DNA of 64,000 nt from Rhizobium leguminosarum (GTDB lineage Bacteria; Pseudomonadota; Alphaproteobacteria; Rhizobiales; Rhizobiaceae). Below are positions 1-8,346 of the stretch, piece after piece (the stretch's first letter is position 1; every line of letters starts with the position of its first letter). The translations under genes were made by a program, and so were the position numbers. Where the stretch lies: NCBI RefSeq assembly GCF_001679785.1, contig NZ_CP016286.1, positions 2,542,001 to 2,606,000 of the forward strand, given 5' to 3'. The notes below the pieces were generated by a model. The model did no database searches and was not told the DNA's origin. It saw nothing but the letters and a program-made list of their open reading frames with translations.

Positions 1-188
1 ATGTCGCCCGACGAGATGCTCTCATGGCCGGCGATCATGCGCAGCGTCGAAGTCTTGCCGCAGCCCGACGGGCCGAGGAAGCAGCAATAGGAGCCGGCCG
101 GAATCTTCAGGCTGATCGCATGGACCGCCGTCGTCGCGCCATAGACCTTCGAAACGGATACTATATCGATCTCTGCCGCTTTCGACAT
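1..188 (-). CDS. ABC transporter ATP-binding protein (5' part only)
   Basis: Start of an ATPase subunit of an ABC importer, cut by the left window edge. The first 62 residues are visible: a typical N-terminal strand region, then a Walker A motif GPSGCGKT at residues 39-46 and the segment TLRMIAGHE. This spacing fits the PotA/MalK/UgpC-type importer ATPases, which power uptake of polyamines, sugars or similar solutes. The ATG at 188 is preceded by GGGGAAGG. It is transcribed away from the GntR regulator that starts at 455, so that regulator may control this transporter (inference). The substrate cannot be told from this fragment. Confidence 0.85.
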   Translation of the reverse strand, partial: MSKAAEIDIVSVSKVYGATTAVHAISLKIPAGSYCCFLGPSGCGKTSTLRMIAGHESISSGD

Positions 189-358
189 CTGCCTTCCCCT
201 GTTCGGAAAAGACGATGCATCTGCCGTGCCAGACTCCGTTTCTTGAAGCAAGCCATTGCAAAATAAGGATTTTATCAAAACCGCCATTGAGAGAGCAAAT
301 TATAGGCGCAGCGCTATCTGCACATGATTTAGGCTATCGTGCGCAATTTGTGCAAAAC

Positions 359-370
359 ATCGTATACAAT
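359..370. promoter_or_regulatory. Candidate GntR/FadR-type operator
   Basis: The sequence ATCGTATACAAT has the core GTA-TAC. This matches the general FadR-subfamily operator form (GT-M-N0/1-K-AC). It lies in the 266-bp region between the divergent ABC ATPase and GntR genes, where an autoregulatory site would be expected. The link is inferred from position and motif only. Confidence 0.4.
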
Positions 371-454
371 CTAACCACCATTTCGGGCACAAATTCTGTT
401 TAACTTTTGCTGCGAACACGGATATGCTTTGCCGACCATCGGGAAATAAATTTC

Positions 455-1165
455 ATGAAATCCGCCGCTAAGGCTCAGCAGGCCGAAGACTCCGCCGAAA
501 CAGGCGCGCAACAGATCCGCGATGCCATTCGCGAAGCGATTGTCGAGCGCAGGCTCTCGCCCGGCACCAAGCTTTCGGAAAGCGATGTCGGCAATCTCTT
601 CAACGTCAGCCGCACGCTTGCCCGCGCCGCCCTGCAGGCGCTCTCCTATGAGGGCCTTGTCAGCGTCGAGAAGAACCGTGGCGCCTTCGTCGCCTATCCC
701 TCGCCCGAAGAGGCTCGCCAGATCTTTTCCGCCCGCCGCTTGGTCGAGCCGGGCATATTACGCGAGGCAGCGGCGCGGATCACGCCTGATGACATTACCC
801 ATCTGCGACAGCTTCTGCTGGAAGAAGGCCGCCTGATGAGCGAGCGTGGCCAGACGGCGCGCCGCGCCGAAATCAAGGCATCGGGCGATTTTCATCTGAT
901 GCTGGCGGCCATATCGGGAAACTCGATCATGCAGCGCTTCATGGAAGAGCTTGTCGCCCGCTCGTCTCTGGTGATTGCGCTCTACGGGCAGTCGACCGCA
1001 TCGAGCTGCGGCCATTCCGAACATGGTGACATCATCTCGGCGATCGAAGCCGACGAACTCGACCGCGCCTGCCAGCTGATGCTGCATCACATCGCCCATA
1101 TCGAGGCAGATCTCGACCTGCGAGAACGCAAGAGCCTGGGCCTCAAGGAAGCCTTCGAACTCTGA
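455..1165 (+). CDS. GntR family regulator, FCD (FadR) type
   Basis: DNA-binding transcription factor of 236 residues. The N-terminal winged helix spans roughly residues 20-85, with IREAIVERRLSPGTKLSE and VGNLFNVSRTLARAALQAL as the recognisable GntR helices. The C-terminal all-helical FCD ligand-binding domain (about 95-220) contains a FHLMLAAISGN segment and histidines that usually bind a metal. The start is taken at the ATG at 455, which gives the usual family length; an upstream in-frame ATG at 407 is possible. It is divergent from the ABC ATPase and probably controls that transporter; the ligand is unknown. Confidence 0.9.
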   Translation: MKSAAKAQQAEDSAETGAQQIRDAIREAIVERRLSPGTKLSESDVGNLFNVSRTLARAALQALSYEGLVSVEKNRGAFVAYPSPEEARQIFSARRLVEPGILREAAARITPDDITHLRQLLLEEGRLMSERGQTARRAEIKASGDFHLMLAAISGNSIMQRFMEELVARSSLVIALYGQSTASSCGHSEHGDIISAIEADELDRACQLMLHHIAHIEADLDLRERKSLGLKEAFEL

Positions 1166-1228
1166 ACATGCAAAAGACGCGGGACGCGGATGCTTCACCG
1201 CGCCCGCTTCAAACGAACTCTCGAAACG

Positions 1229-1642
1229 CTACCAAGGCGTCTTCTTCGGCAACATCTCAAAGGCAGCGAAGATATCCTCGGCGCTCATCGGCTCGCTCGA
1301 GCGCAGCTTAACGGTTCCGTCGCGTCCGATCAGGATCAGCCCGAACTCGCCGGACGGCGGTCCCTGCAGCCGATCGCGAATATCGTCGGCATCGAGTTCC
1401 CAGTCATCGTCGAACAGCGCAAACGCGCCGCCGCCGGCAATGCTGAACACCTCGACGTCTTCCTCGATCAAGCGCATGTGCGCCTTGCGCAGCCATTCGT
1501 CCTGGATGAGCGCGCGGTCATCTTGCGCATCGGCGAAGATGATCAGCACCCGTTTCCTATCGCGAAACTGCTCGAGCGATTGCGGAAGGTCCGGCTCACG
1601 TCGAGGTGTGCCGATGATTTCATGAACGATGGATTTTAGCAT
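1229..1642 (-). CDS. DUF4174 domain protein
   Basis: Protein of 137 residues with the pattern of DUF4174: a thioredoxin-like core around KRVLIIFADAQDD (about 30-42), then a central strand GLILIGRDGTVKLRS and a C-terminal helix SAEDIFAAFEMLP. No redox CxxC pair is visible, so a classic thioredoxin activity is unlikely. The ATG at 1642 is preferred over one eight codons upstream because it fits the domain start. It is convergent with the GntR gene. The cellular role is unknown. Confidence 0.75.
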   Translation of the reverse strand: MLKSIVHEIIGTPRREPDLPQSLEQFRDRKRVLIIFADAQDDRALIQDEWLRKAHMRLIEEDVEVFSIAGGGAFALFDDDWELDADDIRDRLQGPPSGEFGLILIGRDGTVKLRSSEPMSAEDIFAAFEMLPKKTPW

Positions 1643-1673
1643 GGTCTCATTCCTCGCCCGCAGCAATTTAGTT

Positions 1674-1718
1674 CTACAGGGTCCTTTTCGCGTCCCGAAA
1701 AGACGCGCGGCGCTGTAG
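1674..1718. repeat. Degenerate palindromic intergenic repeat
   Basis: Short inverted repeat with CTACAG and CTGTAG ends. Its right half (GAAAAGACGCGCGGCGCTGT) matches one arm of the perfect palindrome at 28111-28148, so the two belong to one repeat family. It lies just upstream of the DUF4174 gene. Confidence 0.6.
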
Positions 1719-1815
1719 TGGCGGGCTGTGCCTGCCGAATTAAACGGCTGGGAATAAGCGAGGTTCCGCCAAAAAGCGGGAAAGGATCGCAGCCATGGCC
1801 GCGATCCTCACTTTG

Positions 1816-2199
1816 TCAGTCGCGGCCCTGGTCTTCGGACGCGTGGGCTGAAACGGCGACGAGATCCGCAGCCCCAGTGACGTGAAGGCGCTTGCGCACC
1901 AGAACGCGCATGACACGCGCCGCCGTCGAGAAAGTCATCTGATCGAGCGGGCCTTCGCCCTCCCACGGCTTGGTCAGCCGTTCGGTGACGGCGCCGACGA
2001 TGTTCATCGGCACGATGTCGGTGCATTCGCGCATGGCTTCGAAAACGAAGCTGATGGGGATGACCCGTCCTTCGTGGGTCACAATCGGTTCGGTCAATTC
2101 GCTGTCCCATTCCTCGAAGGCATAAAGAGCTTCGCGAAACAGTTGCTGGAGGTTGAACGGCGCGTGGCCGTCATGAAGTGGCGGCAGTGCATTCATCAT
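1816..2199 (-). CDS. Conserved hypothetical protein
   Basis: Protein of 127 residues without a family I recognise. It is acidic with a mixed helix/strand pattern: FNLQQLFREALYAFEEWDSE near the start and a central VIPISFVFEAMREC. It has no signal peptide, membrane segment or metal motif. The start at 2199 is supported by AGGAGA placed 5-6 nt upstream of an ATGATG pair. Codon use is like the surrounding core genes. Confidence 0.65.
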   Translation of the reverse strand: MMNALPPLHDGHAPFNLQQLFREALYAFEEWDSELTEPIVTHEGRVIPISFVFEAMRECTDIVPMNIVGAVTERLTKPWEGEGPLDQMTFSTAARVMRVLVRKRLHVTGAADLVAVSAHASEDQGRD

Positions 2200-2559
2200 G
2201 TCTGTCTCCTCTTGATGGGTTGAAGCCAAAGTCCTCCGGTATCGGTCGCGCCAACGCGGGGAACGGAACGTTTTGCTGCCCCTGCGAACCGAATAACACT
2301 ATTGATTCTATAGAGTAACGCGCCGGGGTAAAGCCCATTTATCCGCCGCCGCGGAAGCGAATTCCATAACACGCTGATATTCCTGCATGTTTTAGACGAA
2401 ATTTTCTCCGCCCACACCAGTCTTAAAAATTTATGCCACCGGCCTGAGATCGCTCCGAAATGGCACGGCGAGGCGAAAAAACCCTGAAAATTCACGGAAC
2501 TTTTGTCTCTGTAATTTGTTTTGTTCCCAGATTCGCAAAACAGTCTGGGGTTATCACCA
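2200..2559. other. Intergenic region with divergent promoters
   Basis: No gene is supported in these 360 bases. The left part is A/T-richer and must hold the promoter of the leftward hypothetical gene. The right end holds the EcfG-type promoter listed separately. Confidence 0.6.
2496..2520 (+). promoter_or_regulatory. Candidate EcfG (general stress) promoter
   Basis: GGAAC at 2496-2500 is followed after 17 bp by GTT at 2518-2520. This matches the alphaproteobacterial general-stress sigma consensus (GGAAC-N16/17-cGTT) except for the C before GTT. It lies 40 bp before two small genes of a kind often seen in this regulon. Confidence 0.5.
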
Positions 2560-2766
2560 ATGACGCAAATCCGTGAACCGGAGCGCCGAAGCAGAATCCT
2601 GCGCGGCCGCCCCTATAGCCTTGATGAATTCGCCTCCAAATATGGCCTGCGAGGCGAGCAGGCAGAAAGCCTGTTCACCCGTTTCGGGCCCTCTTCGATC
2701 GAACTCGACCTGCTGATGGCAGCCAAGCGCCGGCCGCCGGTTCTGCAGGATAGAATTGTCGAATAA
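2560..2766 (+). CDS. Small DUF3606-like protein
   Basis: Basic protein of 68 residues. The stretch GRPYSLDEFASKYGLRGEQA followed by AESLFTRFGPSSIELDLLMA looks like a short helix-turn-helix-like fold as in DUF3606-type stress proteins; I am not certain of the family. The ATG at 2560 follows GGGGTTATCACCA. It lies just downstream of the candidate EcfG promoter and 22 bp before the DUF2934 gene, so the two probably form one stress-induced unit. Confidence 0.65.
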   Translation: MTQIREPERRSRILRGRPYSLDEFASKYGLRGEQAESLFTRFGPSSIELDLLMAAKRRPPVLQDRIVE

Positions 2767-2788
2767 CAGTTTTGATGAGCGGATAGAT

Positions 2789-3028
2789 ATGAGCGACAGA
2801 CGCCACGAATGGATCAGCAAGAGAGCTTACGCGATTTGGGAAGAACAGGGCCGGCCTGGTGGCCGCGACGACGAGCACTGGCGCCAGGCAGTTGCCGAAC
2901 GCGACGCGCTGGAGCGCACGCAAGCCTCTTCCGATGGCCGCGAGGTGCTGGTGAAGTTTCGCCCGAAACCGCAGCGGCCCGAAGCGCCATGCACCGGCTG
3001 GTTCAGCCGAACCGCTAGCATCGGCTGA
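2789..3028 (+). CDS. DUF2934 family small protein
   Basis: Protein of 79 residues with the DUF2934 signature: ISKRAYAIWEEQGRPGGRDD followed by EHWRQAVAERDALE at residues 6-41. Function of the family is unknown; members are short soluble proteins frequent in Rhizobiales and often stress-linked. The ATG at 2789 is chosen because the signature begins directly after it; an earlier in-frame ATG at 2756 overlaps the previous gene. Confidence 0.8.
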   Translation: MSDRRHEWISKRAYAIWEEQGRPGGRDDEHWRQAVAERDALERTQASSDGREVLVKFRPKPQRPEAPCTGWFSRTASIG

Positions 3029-3147
3029 ACCCTTTCTCACATCGGACCGGGCCGCTTAATCCGTACAGGATGAAGCGGCCCGGTCGCGGCGGAATCCGGT
3101 GAGTCAATCCCTGTGGGATCGAGCGGCTCGATGCCAGATCGAGCGGT

Positions 3148-5073
3148 TCAGTCGAGGCTAAGCCGGAAGCGCGCCTGAAAATCTCCCTGCCACCACATCG
3201 GGAAATTGGTTCCCCATTTATTGTTGTGCAGATTGAAGCGGATGCCGGCGGTAAAATCCGGAAGCGTCCTGCAAAACGCCATGAAATCAGAGCCTTGCGG
3301 CGCAACGAGCGGCGCATCAAAAGTTTCTATGGTCAGCGGACCATCGGCGAGATCACCGCGTGCTGATGTCACCGCCTGCAATTGTCCGCCGCCGCTCGTC
3401 GCAATGTTCCCCGATCGGTGCCAGAGGCCCATCTTGCGGAAATTCCAGTCCCCGGCACCATCAGGCGTGAAGGAAAGGAAGCTTGCCTCCGGCATACGGT
3501 TGGCCGGCTTGTCGTGCAATGTCAGGCTGAGGTTCAGGCGATCGCCCTCGGCGGTGAAATGCAGCATCAGATGCGGCGGCGCGCCATATTTCTGCACGGC
3601 CTCAGCCGGCATCGACAGAAGAATGCCCGCCCCTTGTGCTGTTTCCAGCGCCGGCAGAAAGACCTTCGAAAGTGCTGCCCCCGACCGGGCAAGCCCCGGC
3701 TTGTCGTGATCGAGCACCGCCCATTCCTGGCGATGGGTCAGATAGGTCTCCATGTGCCTGATAACGTCGCCGGCATCGTAACTCTCATATCGATAGGCGA
3801 TCAGCGAGCCGTCGCGGCCGGAGATCGTCCGCCCGGCGGGAGAGGTGATTTCGGCGACATCCCCGCTCGCACCGTCGAGCGCGATCGACCAGCCACCGGT
3901 CTGCAGACGGAGCTCCCGCCCACCGCCCTCGACGACGGCAGGCGTAGCGAATTCGGCAAGCACGGCCTGGGCTGCCTTCCGGTCCGTCTTGTCGAGCTCC
4001 GAAATCGCCTGGTCGAGATAGGCGCGCTGCTCGTCCCATGAGGCTTCGGTATAGGCGAAGCGATAATCGGACCGGCGTGCGGCCTCGAAATCGGCCCGCG
4101 ACCACGCCTTGTCATCGCGCAGATAGGATTTGATATCGACGCCGCAGGTATGCTCGGCCACCATCGCCAGTCCGCGCCCAAAGGCGAGACGCCGTGCGTC
4201 GAGCCCATCTGCCGCGAAACGGTCGTAGAGCCGCTGCAGCGCTAGAAACCGCGCCGTCTTCACCGGATCGCTGCCGCTGCCATGGATCCAACTGTCGCCG
4301 AGTTCCAGCTCGACAACGGGGAAACGCTCGCGCTCGCTCCAGAGAATGGCGCCGTAATCCTCCAGCGTCGCCGCGCGGATGATCGCATCCGGCGCGCGCG
4401 CGCGTAATTCGCGATAGGCCTCGGCCGTCTGGGGCACACTCTGCGGCCCCATATTGTCGTTGGTATGGGCAAAGCTCAGCCCGTCCTCGAAACCGTCGGG
4501 GAAACAGGTCTCGCCATAGGAGCGCTGGTACATGACGACCACTTCCTCGCCGCCGGGCGCCCGCCAGCGGAAGATGTCGGGCACATCGGGCGGCGGTGAG
4601 GCCGTATTGACGCCGAGATGCAGGAAGCGGATGCCCGCCTCGGAAAGCAGCGGCACCATGCCGAGCGTATGGCCGGGCACATCGGTCATCTTCGCCGCGA
4701 TCGTCGTCTTGCCGAAGCGCCGGTCGAGCTCCTGCGAATAGGAAAGCCCCGCCCGGAAAAGGTCAGGCGACATCAGCTCCGTATGCGTGGTGAACGGCAG
4801 GCCGTGCCAGCGGATCAGCCCGCGCTCGATCGCCTGTTCGAGCGCTGCCACCTCTCCCGCCGAGCGCGAATTCAGATGGTCCCAGATCAGCCAGGCGCCC
4901 GTCGTCCAGATGAAGTTTGGCTCGTCGGGATTTTCGGCATGAAAATGCTTGGCCGTTTCGATCGCCTGCGGAATGAAGCGCTCGTGATATTGCCGGCGGA
5001 CTTTCTCGGCATGATCGGTAAAGCCGATATCGAGATGGGTCTTGAAAACCAGATGCACGCGCTTTTCAGTCAT
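3148..5073 (-). CDS. DUF5054 / GH38-like glycoside hydrolase
   Basis: Large protein of 641 residues. The N-terminus (HLVFKTHLDIGFTDHAEKV, residues 7-25) is the classic start of the alpha-mannosidase GH38 barrel, with the His and Asp that ligate zinc. Further barrel motifs are MTDVPGHTLGMVPLL and LELGDSWIHGSGSDP. The C-terminal half is beta-rich, as in DUF5054 proteins, and ends in an expected KWGTNFPMWW segment. No signal peptide, so a cytoplasmic enzyme acting on imported sugars is likely. Substrate specificity is unknown. It is a single gene with free space on both sides. Confidence 0.85.
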   Translation of the reverse strand: MTEKRVHLVFKTHLDIGFTDHAEKVRRQYHERFIPQAIETAKHFHAENPDEPNFIWTTGAWLIWDHLNSRSAGEVAALEQAIERGLIRWHGLPFTTHTELMSPDLFRAGLSYSQELDRRFGKTTIAAKMTDVPGHTLGMVPLLSEAGIRFLHLGVNTASPPPDVPDIFRWRAPGGEEVVVMYQRSYGETCFPDGFEDGLSFAHTNDNMGPQSVPQTAEAYRELRARAPDAIIRAATLEDYGAILWSERERFPVVELELGDSWIHGSGSDPVKTARFLALQRLYDRFAADGLDARRLAFGRGLAMVAEHTCGVDIKSYLRDDKAWSRADFEAARRSDYRFAYTEASWDEQRAYLDQAISELDKTDRKAAQAVLAEFATPAVVEGGGRELRLQTGGWSIALDGASGDVAEITSPAGRTISGRDGSLIAYRYESYDAGDVIRHMETYLTHRQEWAVLDHDKPGLARSGAALSKVFLPALETAQGAGILLSMPAEAVQKYGAPPHLMLHFTAEGDRLNLSLTLHDKPANRMPEASFLSFTPDGAGDWNFRKMGLWHRSGNIATSGGGQLQAVTSARGDLADGPLTIETFDAPLVAPQGSDFMAFCRTLPDFTAGIRFNLHNNKWGTNFPMWWQGDFQARFRLSLD

Positions 5074-5356
5074 TCCATTCCACTACATCGGTGATGACAG
5101 TCGAGACACTCTGCAGCCAGCCCTGCAAGGGTCAGACTGAGTGTAACCGTTTCCACAAACACCATTGCCCCTGCCGCAAACGCTGCGTCAACCGTTTTGG
5201 CACAAATTGATGAAATAATCCGGCTTTCTTAACCATAGATCCGGAATGTCGTCACTCGACGCTTTCGTCCTAAAGTCGAATCGCGACAAGAGTGAAGACG
5301 TGTTCATCGTAGCCGAGGAGAAAAACCTGCGCTGGCGTGCCCCGACGGGTTGATCA

Positions 5357-5551
5357 TCAGAAGGGGCTGGTTTCCTGGCAGAGCGCCCGGTGAACCTCGG
5401 TCCAGAACAGCGCCAGCGGCGTGTCGCCGTTGCGTTCGGCAACGAGCGCGCGAATCAGCGCTTCGGAGCCTGCCATGTCCTGCCAGCTGGATTTCAGGCC
5501 CTTGGCGGCCTGTTGGCATTCGGCAATCGCGAATGGTCTCTTGCTGTCCAT
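5357..5551 (-). CDS. Small hypothetical protein
   Basis: Protein of 64 residues starting MDSKRPFAIAEC, with a helical body ending ALCQETSPF. It has no recognised domain. The start at 5551 follows GGAGACCTCAT. It lies just upstream of cinR on the opposite strand; a link to quorum sensing is possible but not shown. Confidence 0.6.
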   Translation of the reverse strand: MDSKRPFAIAECQQAAKGLKSSWQDMAGSEALIRALVAERNGDTPLALFWTEVHRALCQETSPF

Positions 5552-5674
5552 ATGAGGTCTCCTCATGAAAGGCGCTAGCAGATGGGACCCGGATTGTCAT
5601 TCCCCGCATATGTGGGGATGCCTTGTATTTATGACAGCGCTCGCGGTAGGATTGAGGGGATTGGGGCAGTGGAA

Positions 5675-6400
5675 ATGATTGAGAATACCTACAGCGAAAA
5701 GTTCGAGTCCGCTTTCGAACAGATCAAGGCTGCGGCCAATGTGGATGCCGCCATCCGCATTCTCCAGGCGGAATATGGCCTCGATTTCGTCACCTACCAT
5801 CTCGCCCAGACGATCGCGAGCAAGATCGATTCACCCTTCGTGCGCACCACCTATCCGGATGCCTGGGTCTCCCGCTACCTCTTGAACAGCTATGTGAAGG
5901 TCGATCCGATCGTCAAGCAGGGCTTCGAACGCCAGCTGCCCTTCGATTGGAGCGAGGTCGAGCCGACGCCGGAGGCCTATGCCATGCTGGTCGATGCCCA
6001 GAAGCACGGTATCGGCGGCAACGGCTACTCCATTCCCGTCGCCGACAAGGCGCAGCGCCGTGCGCTCTTGTCGCTGAATGCCCGCATACCGGCGGAGGAA
6101 TGGGCCGAACTCGTCCGCCGCTGCCGCAACGAATGGATCGAGATCGCCCATCTCATCCACCGCAAGGCCGTCTACGAGCTGCATGGTGAAAACGATCCGG
6201 TGCCGGCATTGTCGCCGCGCGAGATCGAATGTCTGCACTGGACGGCGCTGGGCAAGGATTACAAGGATATTTCGGTGATCCTCGGCATATCGGAGCACAC
6301 CACGCGCGATTATCTGAAGACCGCCCGCTTCAAGCTCGGCTGCGCCACGATCTCGGCCGCCGCTTCGCGGGCCGTGCAATTGCGCATCATCAATCCCTAG
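5675..6400 (+). CDS. cinR: LuxR-family quorum-sensing regulator CinR
   Basis: Acyl-homoserine-lactone-dependent activator of 241 residues. An autoinducer-binding domain covers about residues 15-160 (conserved [20 protein letters not shown] and FDWSE segments). A C-terminal LuxR helix-turn-helix follows at about 175-235 ([19 protein letters not shown], then [18 protein letters not shown]). The start [12 protein letters not shown] matches known CinR. The gene for the matching synthase, cinI, follows 143 bp downstream. In R. leguminosarum CinR with the CinI signal drives cinI expression at the top of the quorum-sensing cascade (established for that species). Confidence 0.95.
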   Translation: MIENTYSEKFESAFEQIKAAANVDAAIRILQAEYGLDFVTYHLAQTIASKIDSPFVRTTYPDAWVSRYLLNSYVKVDPIVKQGFERQLPFDWSEVEPTPEAYAMLVDAQKHGIGGNGYSIPVADKAQRRALLSLNARIPAEEWAELVRRCRNEWIEIAHLIHRKAVYELHGENDPVPALSPREIECLHWTALGKDYKDISVILGISEHTTRDYLKTARFKLGCATISAAASRAVQLRIINP

Positions 6401-6448
6401 CGCATGTCGTTGTCGCAAAACCGCTGCACACTTTTGCGCGACATGCGC
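6400..6448. repeat. RIME-like palindrome between cinR and cinI
   Basis: Inverted repeat with arms GCGCATGTCG and CGACATGCGC and an inner CAAAACCGCTG segment. The layout matches, in inverted orientation, the repeats at 29197, 40778 and 56954. It begins at the last base of the cinR stop codon, so a cinR transcript would fold it at the 3' end. A smaller C/G hairpin follows at about 6448-6466. Confidence 0.7.
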
Positions 6449-6543
6449 CCCCCTCATCTGAGGGGGCCCATCTGAGGGAATTTCCGATCCGGCCCGCATG
6501 AACCATTGTGCTCTCCACGAACTTGAAAACGCTGGAGGGCAAA

Positions 6544-7209
6544 ATGTTCGTTATCATTCAGGCACATGAGTATCAGAAATACGCTGCCGTACTCGACCAG
6601 ATGTTTCGCCTGCGCAAGAAGGTCTTCGCCGATACGCTCGGCTGGGACGTTCCCGTCATCGGCCCTTACGAACGCGACAGCTACGATTCGCTCGCCCCAG
6701 CTTACCTTGTCTGGTGCAACGATAGCCGCACCCGCCTTTATGGCGGGATGCGCCTGATGCCGACGACAGGCCCGACCCTTCTCTACGACGTCTTCCGCGA
6801 GACGTTTCCCGATGCCGCTAATCTGATTGCCCCCGGCATCTGGGAAGGCACGCGCATGTGCATCGACGAGGAGGCGATCGGCAAGGATTTCCCCGATATC
6901 GACGCCGGCCGCGCCTTCTCCATGATGCTGCTTGCGCTTTGTGAATGCGCGCTCGATCACGGCATCCATACGATGATTTCCAACTATGAGCCCTACCTCA
7001 AGCGCGTCTACAAGCGCGCCGGCGCCGAAGTGGAAGAACTCGGCCGTGCAGACGGCTACGGCAAATACCCCGTCTGCTGCGGCGCCTTCGAAGTCTCGGA
7101 CCGGGTGCTGCGCAAGATGCGCGCCGCCCTCGGCCTCACCCTACCCCTTTATGTCAGGCACGTGCCGGCCCGCTCGGTCGTGACCCAATTCCTGGAGATG
7201 GCAGCATGA
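6544..7209 (+). CDS. cinI: Acyl-homoserine-lactone synthase CinI
   Basis: LuxI-family synthase of 221 residues that makes the long-chain signal (N-(3-hydroxy-7-cis-tetradecenoyl)-homoserine lactone in R. leguminosarum) from SAM and acyl-ACP. Conserved LuxI positions are visible: FRLRKKVFADTLGW (Arg, Phe, Trp, residues 23-36), ERDSYDS, the RLYGGMRLMPTTGP loop, and WEGTRMCID. The start at MFVIIQAHEYQ is chosen by family length. It overlaps cinS by ATGA, implying translational coupling. Confidence 0.95.
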   Translation: MFVIIQAHEYQKYAAVLDQMFRLRKKVFADTLGWDVPVIGPYERDSYDSLAPAYLVWCNDSRTRLYGGMRLMPTTGPTLLYDVFRETFPDAANLIAPGIWEGTRMCIDEEAIGKDFPDIDAGRAFSMMLLALCECALDHGIHTMISNYEPYLKRVYKRAGAEVEELGRADGYGKYPVCCGAFEVSDRVLRKMRAALGLTLPLYVRHVPARSVVTQFLEMAA

Positions 7210-7409
7210 ATCGCCTCGCTGAAACCACCACGCAGACCGCAATACAGAAGGATATCGGCGCTCTCGAGCGCCATGTTCTCGCATCCCGCGACATCGCCAC
7301 GCAGATAGGGGATCCCTTCCTCTCCTATCTCCTTTCGATGGCGCTGTTCACGATCTACGAGAAGAAGGCCCATCACGAGAACGAGGCGCTGAAGAGCAGC
7401 TTCAGCTGA
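7206..7409 (+). CDS. cinS: Quorum-sensing antirepressor CinS
   Basis: Small 67-residue helical protein (MNRLAETTTQTAIQKDI at the start, then a hydrophobic DPFLSYLLSMALFTIYEKK). Size, position directly after cinI and the ATGA overlap match CinS. In R. leguminosarum CinS is co-transcribed with cinI and relieves repression by the PraR-type regulator, so that the signal cascade reaches the plasmid systems. Assignment rests on sequence pattern and synteny. Confidence 0.88.
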   Translation: MNRLAETTTQTAIQKDIGALERHVLASRDIATQIGDPFLSYLLSMALFTIYEKKAHHENEALKSSFS

Positions 7410-7463
7410 GGGTGTGGTTCCCCTCCGCCCCGCCTGAAGACGAGCATGTCTCCCGGCGCCTCG

Positions 7464-7503
7464 CGCGCAGCCGCAAAAACAGTCCCCGTTTTGCGGCTGC
7501 GCG
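7464..7503. terminator. Bidirectional terminator, cinS / receiver gene
   Basis: Perfect 15-bp stem CGCGCAGCCGCAAAA / TTTTGCGGCTGCGCG with a 10-nt loop, between two convergent genes. The A and T ends allow it to work on both strands. Confidence 0.75.
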
Positions 7504-7509
7504 GCGTGT

Positions 7510-7878
7510 TTACGTCATCAGGGTGTCGATCGTTGAAATCAGCGTGTCGTGCATGTAGGGCTTCGGCAGGAAGGCGGTATTGGCGGGCAGCGCCATCGGA
7601 TCGAGCCGCACCATGCCCGAGGTGATGATGATGCCGATATTCGGCCGCATCGCCCGCACCCGATTGGCAAGCTGGAGACCGTCCATCGAACCGGCCATGT
7701 TGACGTCGGTGAACAGGATATCGACATCCTGCCTGCCCTTCAGCACCACCAGAGCCTCGTCGGCATTCGCCGCCTCCAGCGCCACATGGCCGACCTCCTC
7801 CAGCACATCGAGGATGTTGAACCGGATCAGCGGTTCATCCTCCACGATGAGCACCACGGCACTGTTCGAAGCCACCAT
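7510..7878 (-). CDS. Stand-alone response-regulator receiver
   Basis: CheY-like protein of 122 residues consisting only of a receiver domain. Acidic pocket VEDE at 12-15, phosphoacceptor Asp58 (LFTDVNMAGSMDG), Thr86 (IIITSGM) and Lys106 (FLPKPYM) are all present, so it should be phosphorylatable. There is no output domain and no kinase next door. Such single-domain receivers in rhizobia often serve histidine-kinase phosphorelays or stress signalling; the partner is unknown. Confidence 0.88.
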   Translation of the reverse strand: MVASNSAVVLIVEDEPLIRFNILDVLEEVGHVALEAANADEALVVLKGRQDVDILFTDVNMAGSMDGLQLANRVRAMRPNIGIIITSGMVRLDPMALPANTAFLPKPYMHDTLISTIDTLMT

Positions 7879-8078
7879 CTGCGATCGCCCTCTTCATGCG
7901 GAATGTGACTTGGATAAGTGTAGCCCGCGCGAGAAGGTTCCAGTTGCTGCCCACGAAATATGCATCGTCCACAGATGCTTGCGCTGCCCGCTTGTGGCTC
8001 CCCCGGATTTGCGTTAGAGCGGAAACCGTGCTGCGGGAACCATTGCCCCGGCACCCAAGCGCCGGACACCCGACGCCA

Positions 8079-8154
8079 GGGCCTGTAGCTCAATGGTTAG
8101 AGCCGGCGGCTCATAACCGCTTGGTTGGGGGTTCGAGTCCCTCCGGGCCCACCA
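8079..8154 (+). tRNA. tRNA-Ile (anticodon CAT, lysidine-modified type)
   Basis: Folds as a complete 76-nt tRNA with GGGCCTG/CGGGCCC acceptor stem and encoded CCA. The anticodon loop CTCATAA gives anticodon CAT. The body (GTAGCTCAATGGTTAGAGC, GGCGGCTCATAACCGCTTGG) resembles E. coli minor tRNA-Ile(CAU) more than elongator tRNA-Met, so it probably reads AUA after TilS modification. It is the integration site of the island that follows. Confidence 0.85.
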
Positions 8155-8159
8155 TCTTT
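8106..8159 (+). repeat. attL: 3' half of the tRNA, 54-bp direct repeat
   Basis: Identical to 19716-19769 over 54 bp, from the anticodon stem to 5 bp past CCA. This copy keeps the tRNA intact. Confidence 0.93.
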
Positions 8160-8199
8160 TCAATGACTTAGCGAATTTCTGCTTGTAGCTCACCGGTCC

Positions 8200-8220
8200 G
8201 GGCTACAATCCGGGCTACAA
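8200..8220. promoter_or_regulatory. Two GGGCTACA boxes near attL
   Basis: GGGCTACAA occurs at 8200-8208 and 8212-8220 with 12-bp spacing, and an inverted TTGTAGCTC lies at 8183. The same box recurs near attR (19558-19587, 19703-19710). Paired boxes close to both att sites are what integrase arm-type sites look like; this role is inferred. Confidence 0.5.
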
Positions 8221-8346
8221 ATGGTCTTTTTCCGGATCGCGGCGAGTCTCTTGCCATGTTTTGCCGGCTTGATAGTTTGTGACCGACTTTCATGTGCACC
8301 AGCATATCTTTTACGAGACTAAGAACGCCGACATAGGGGGCATCTC

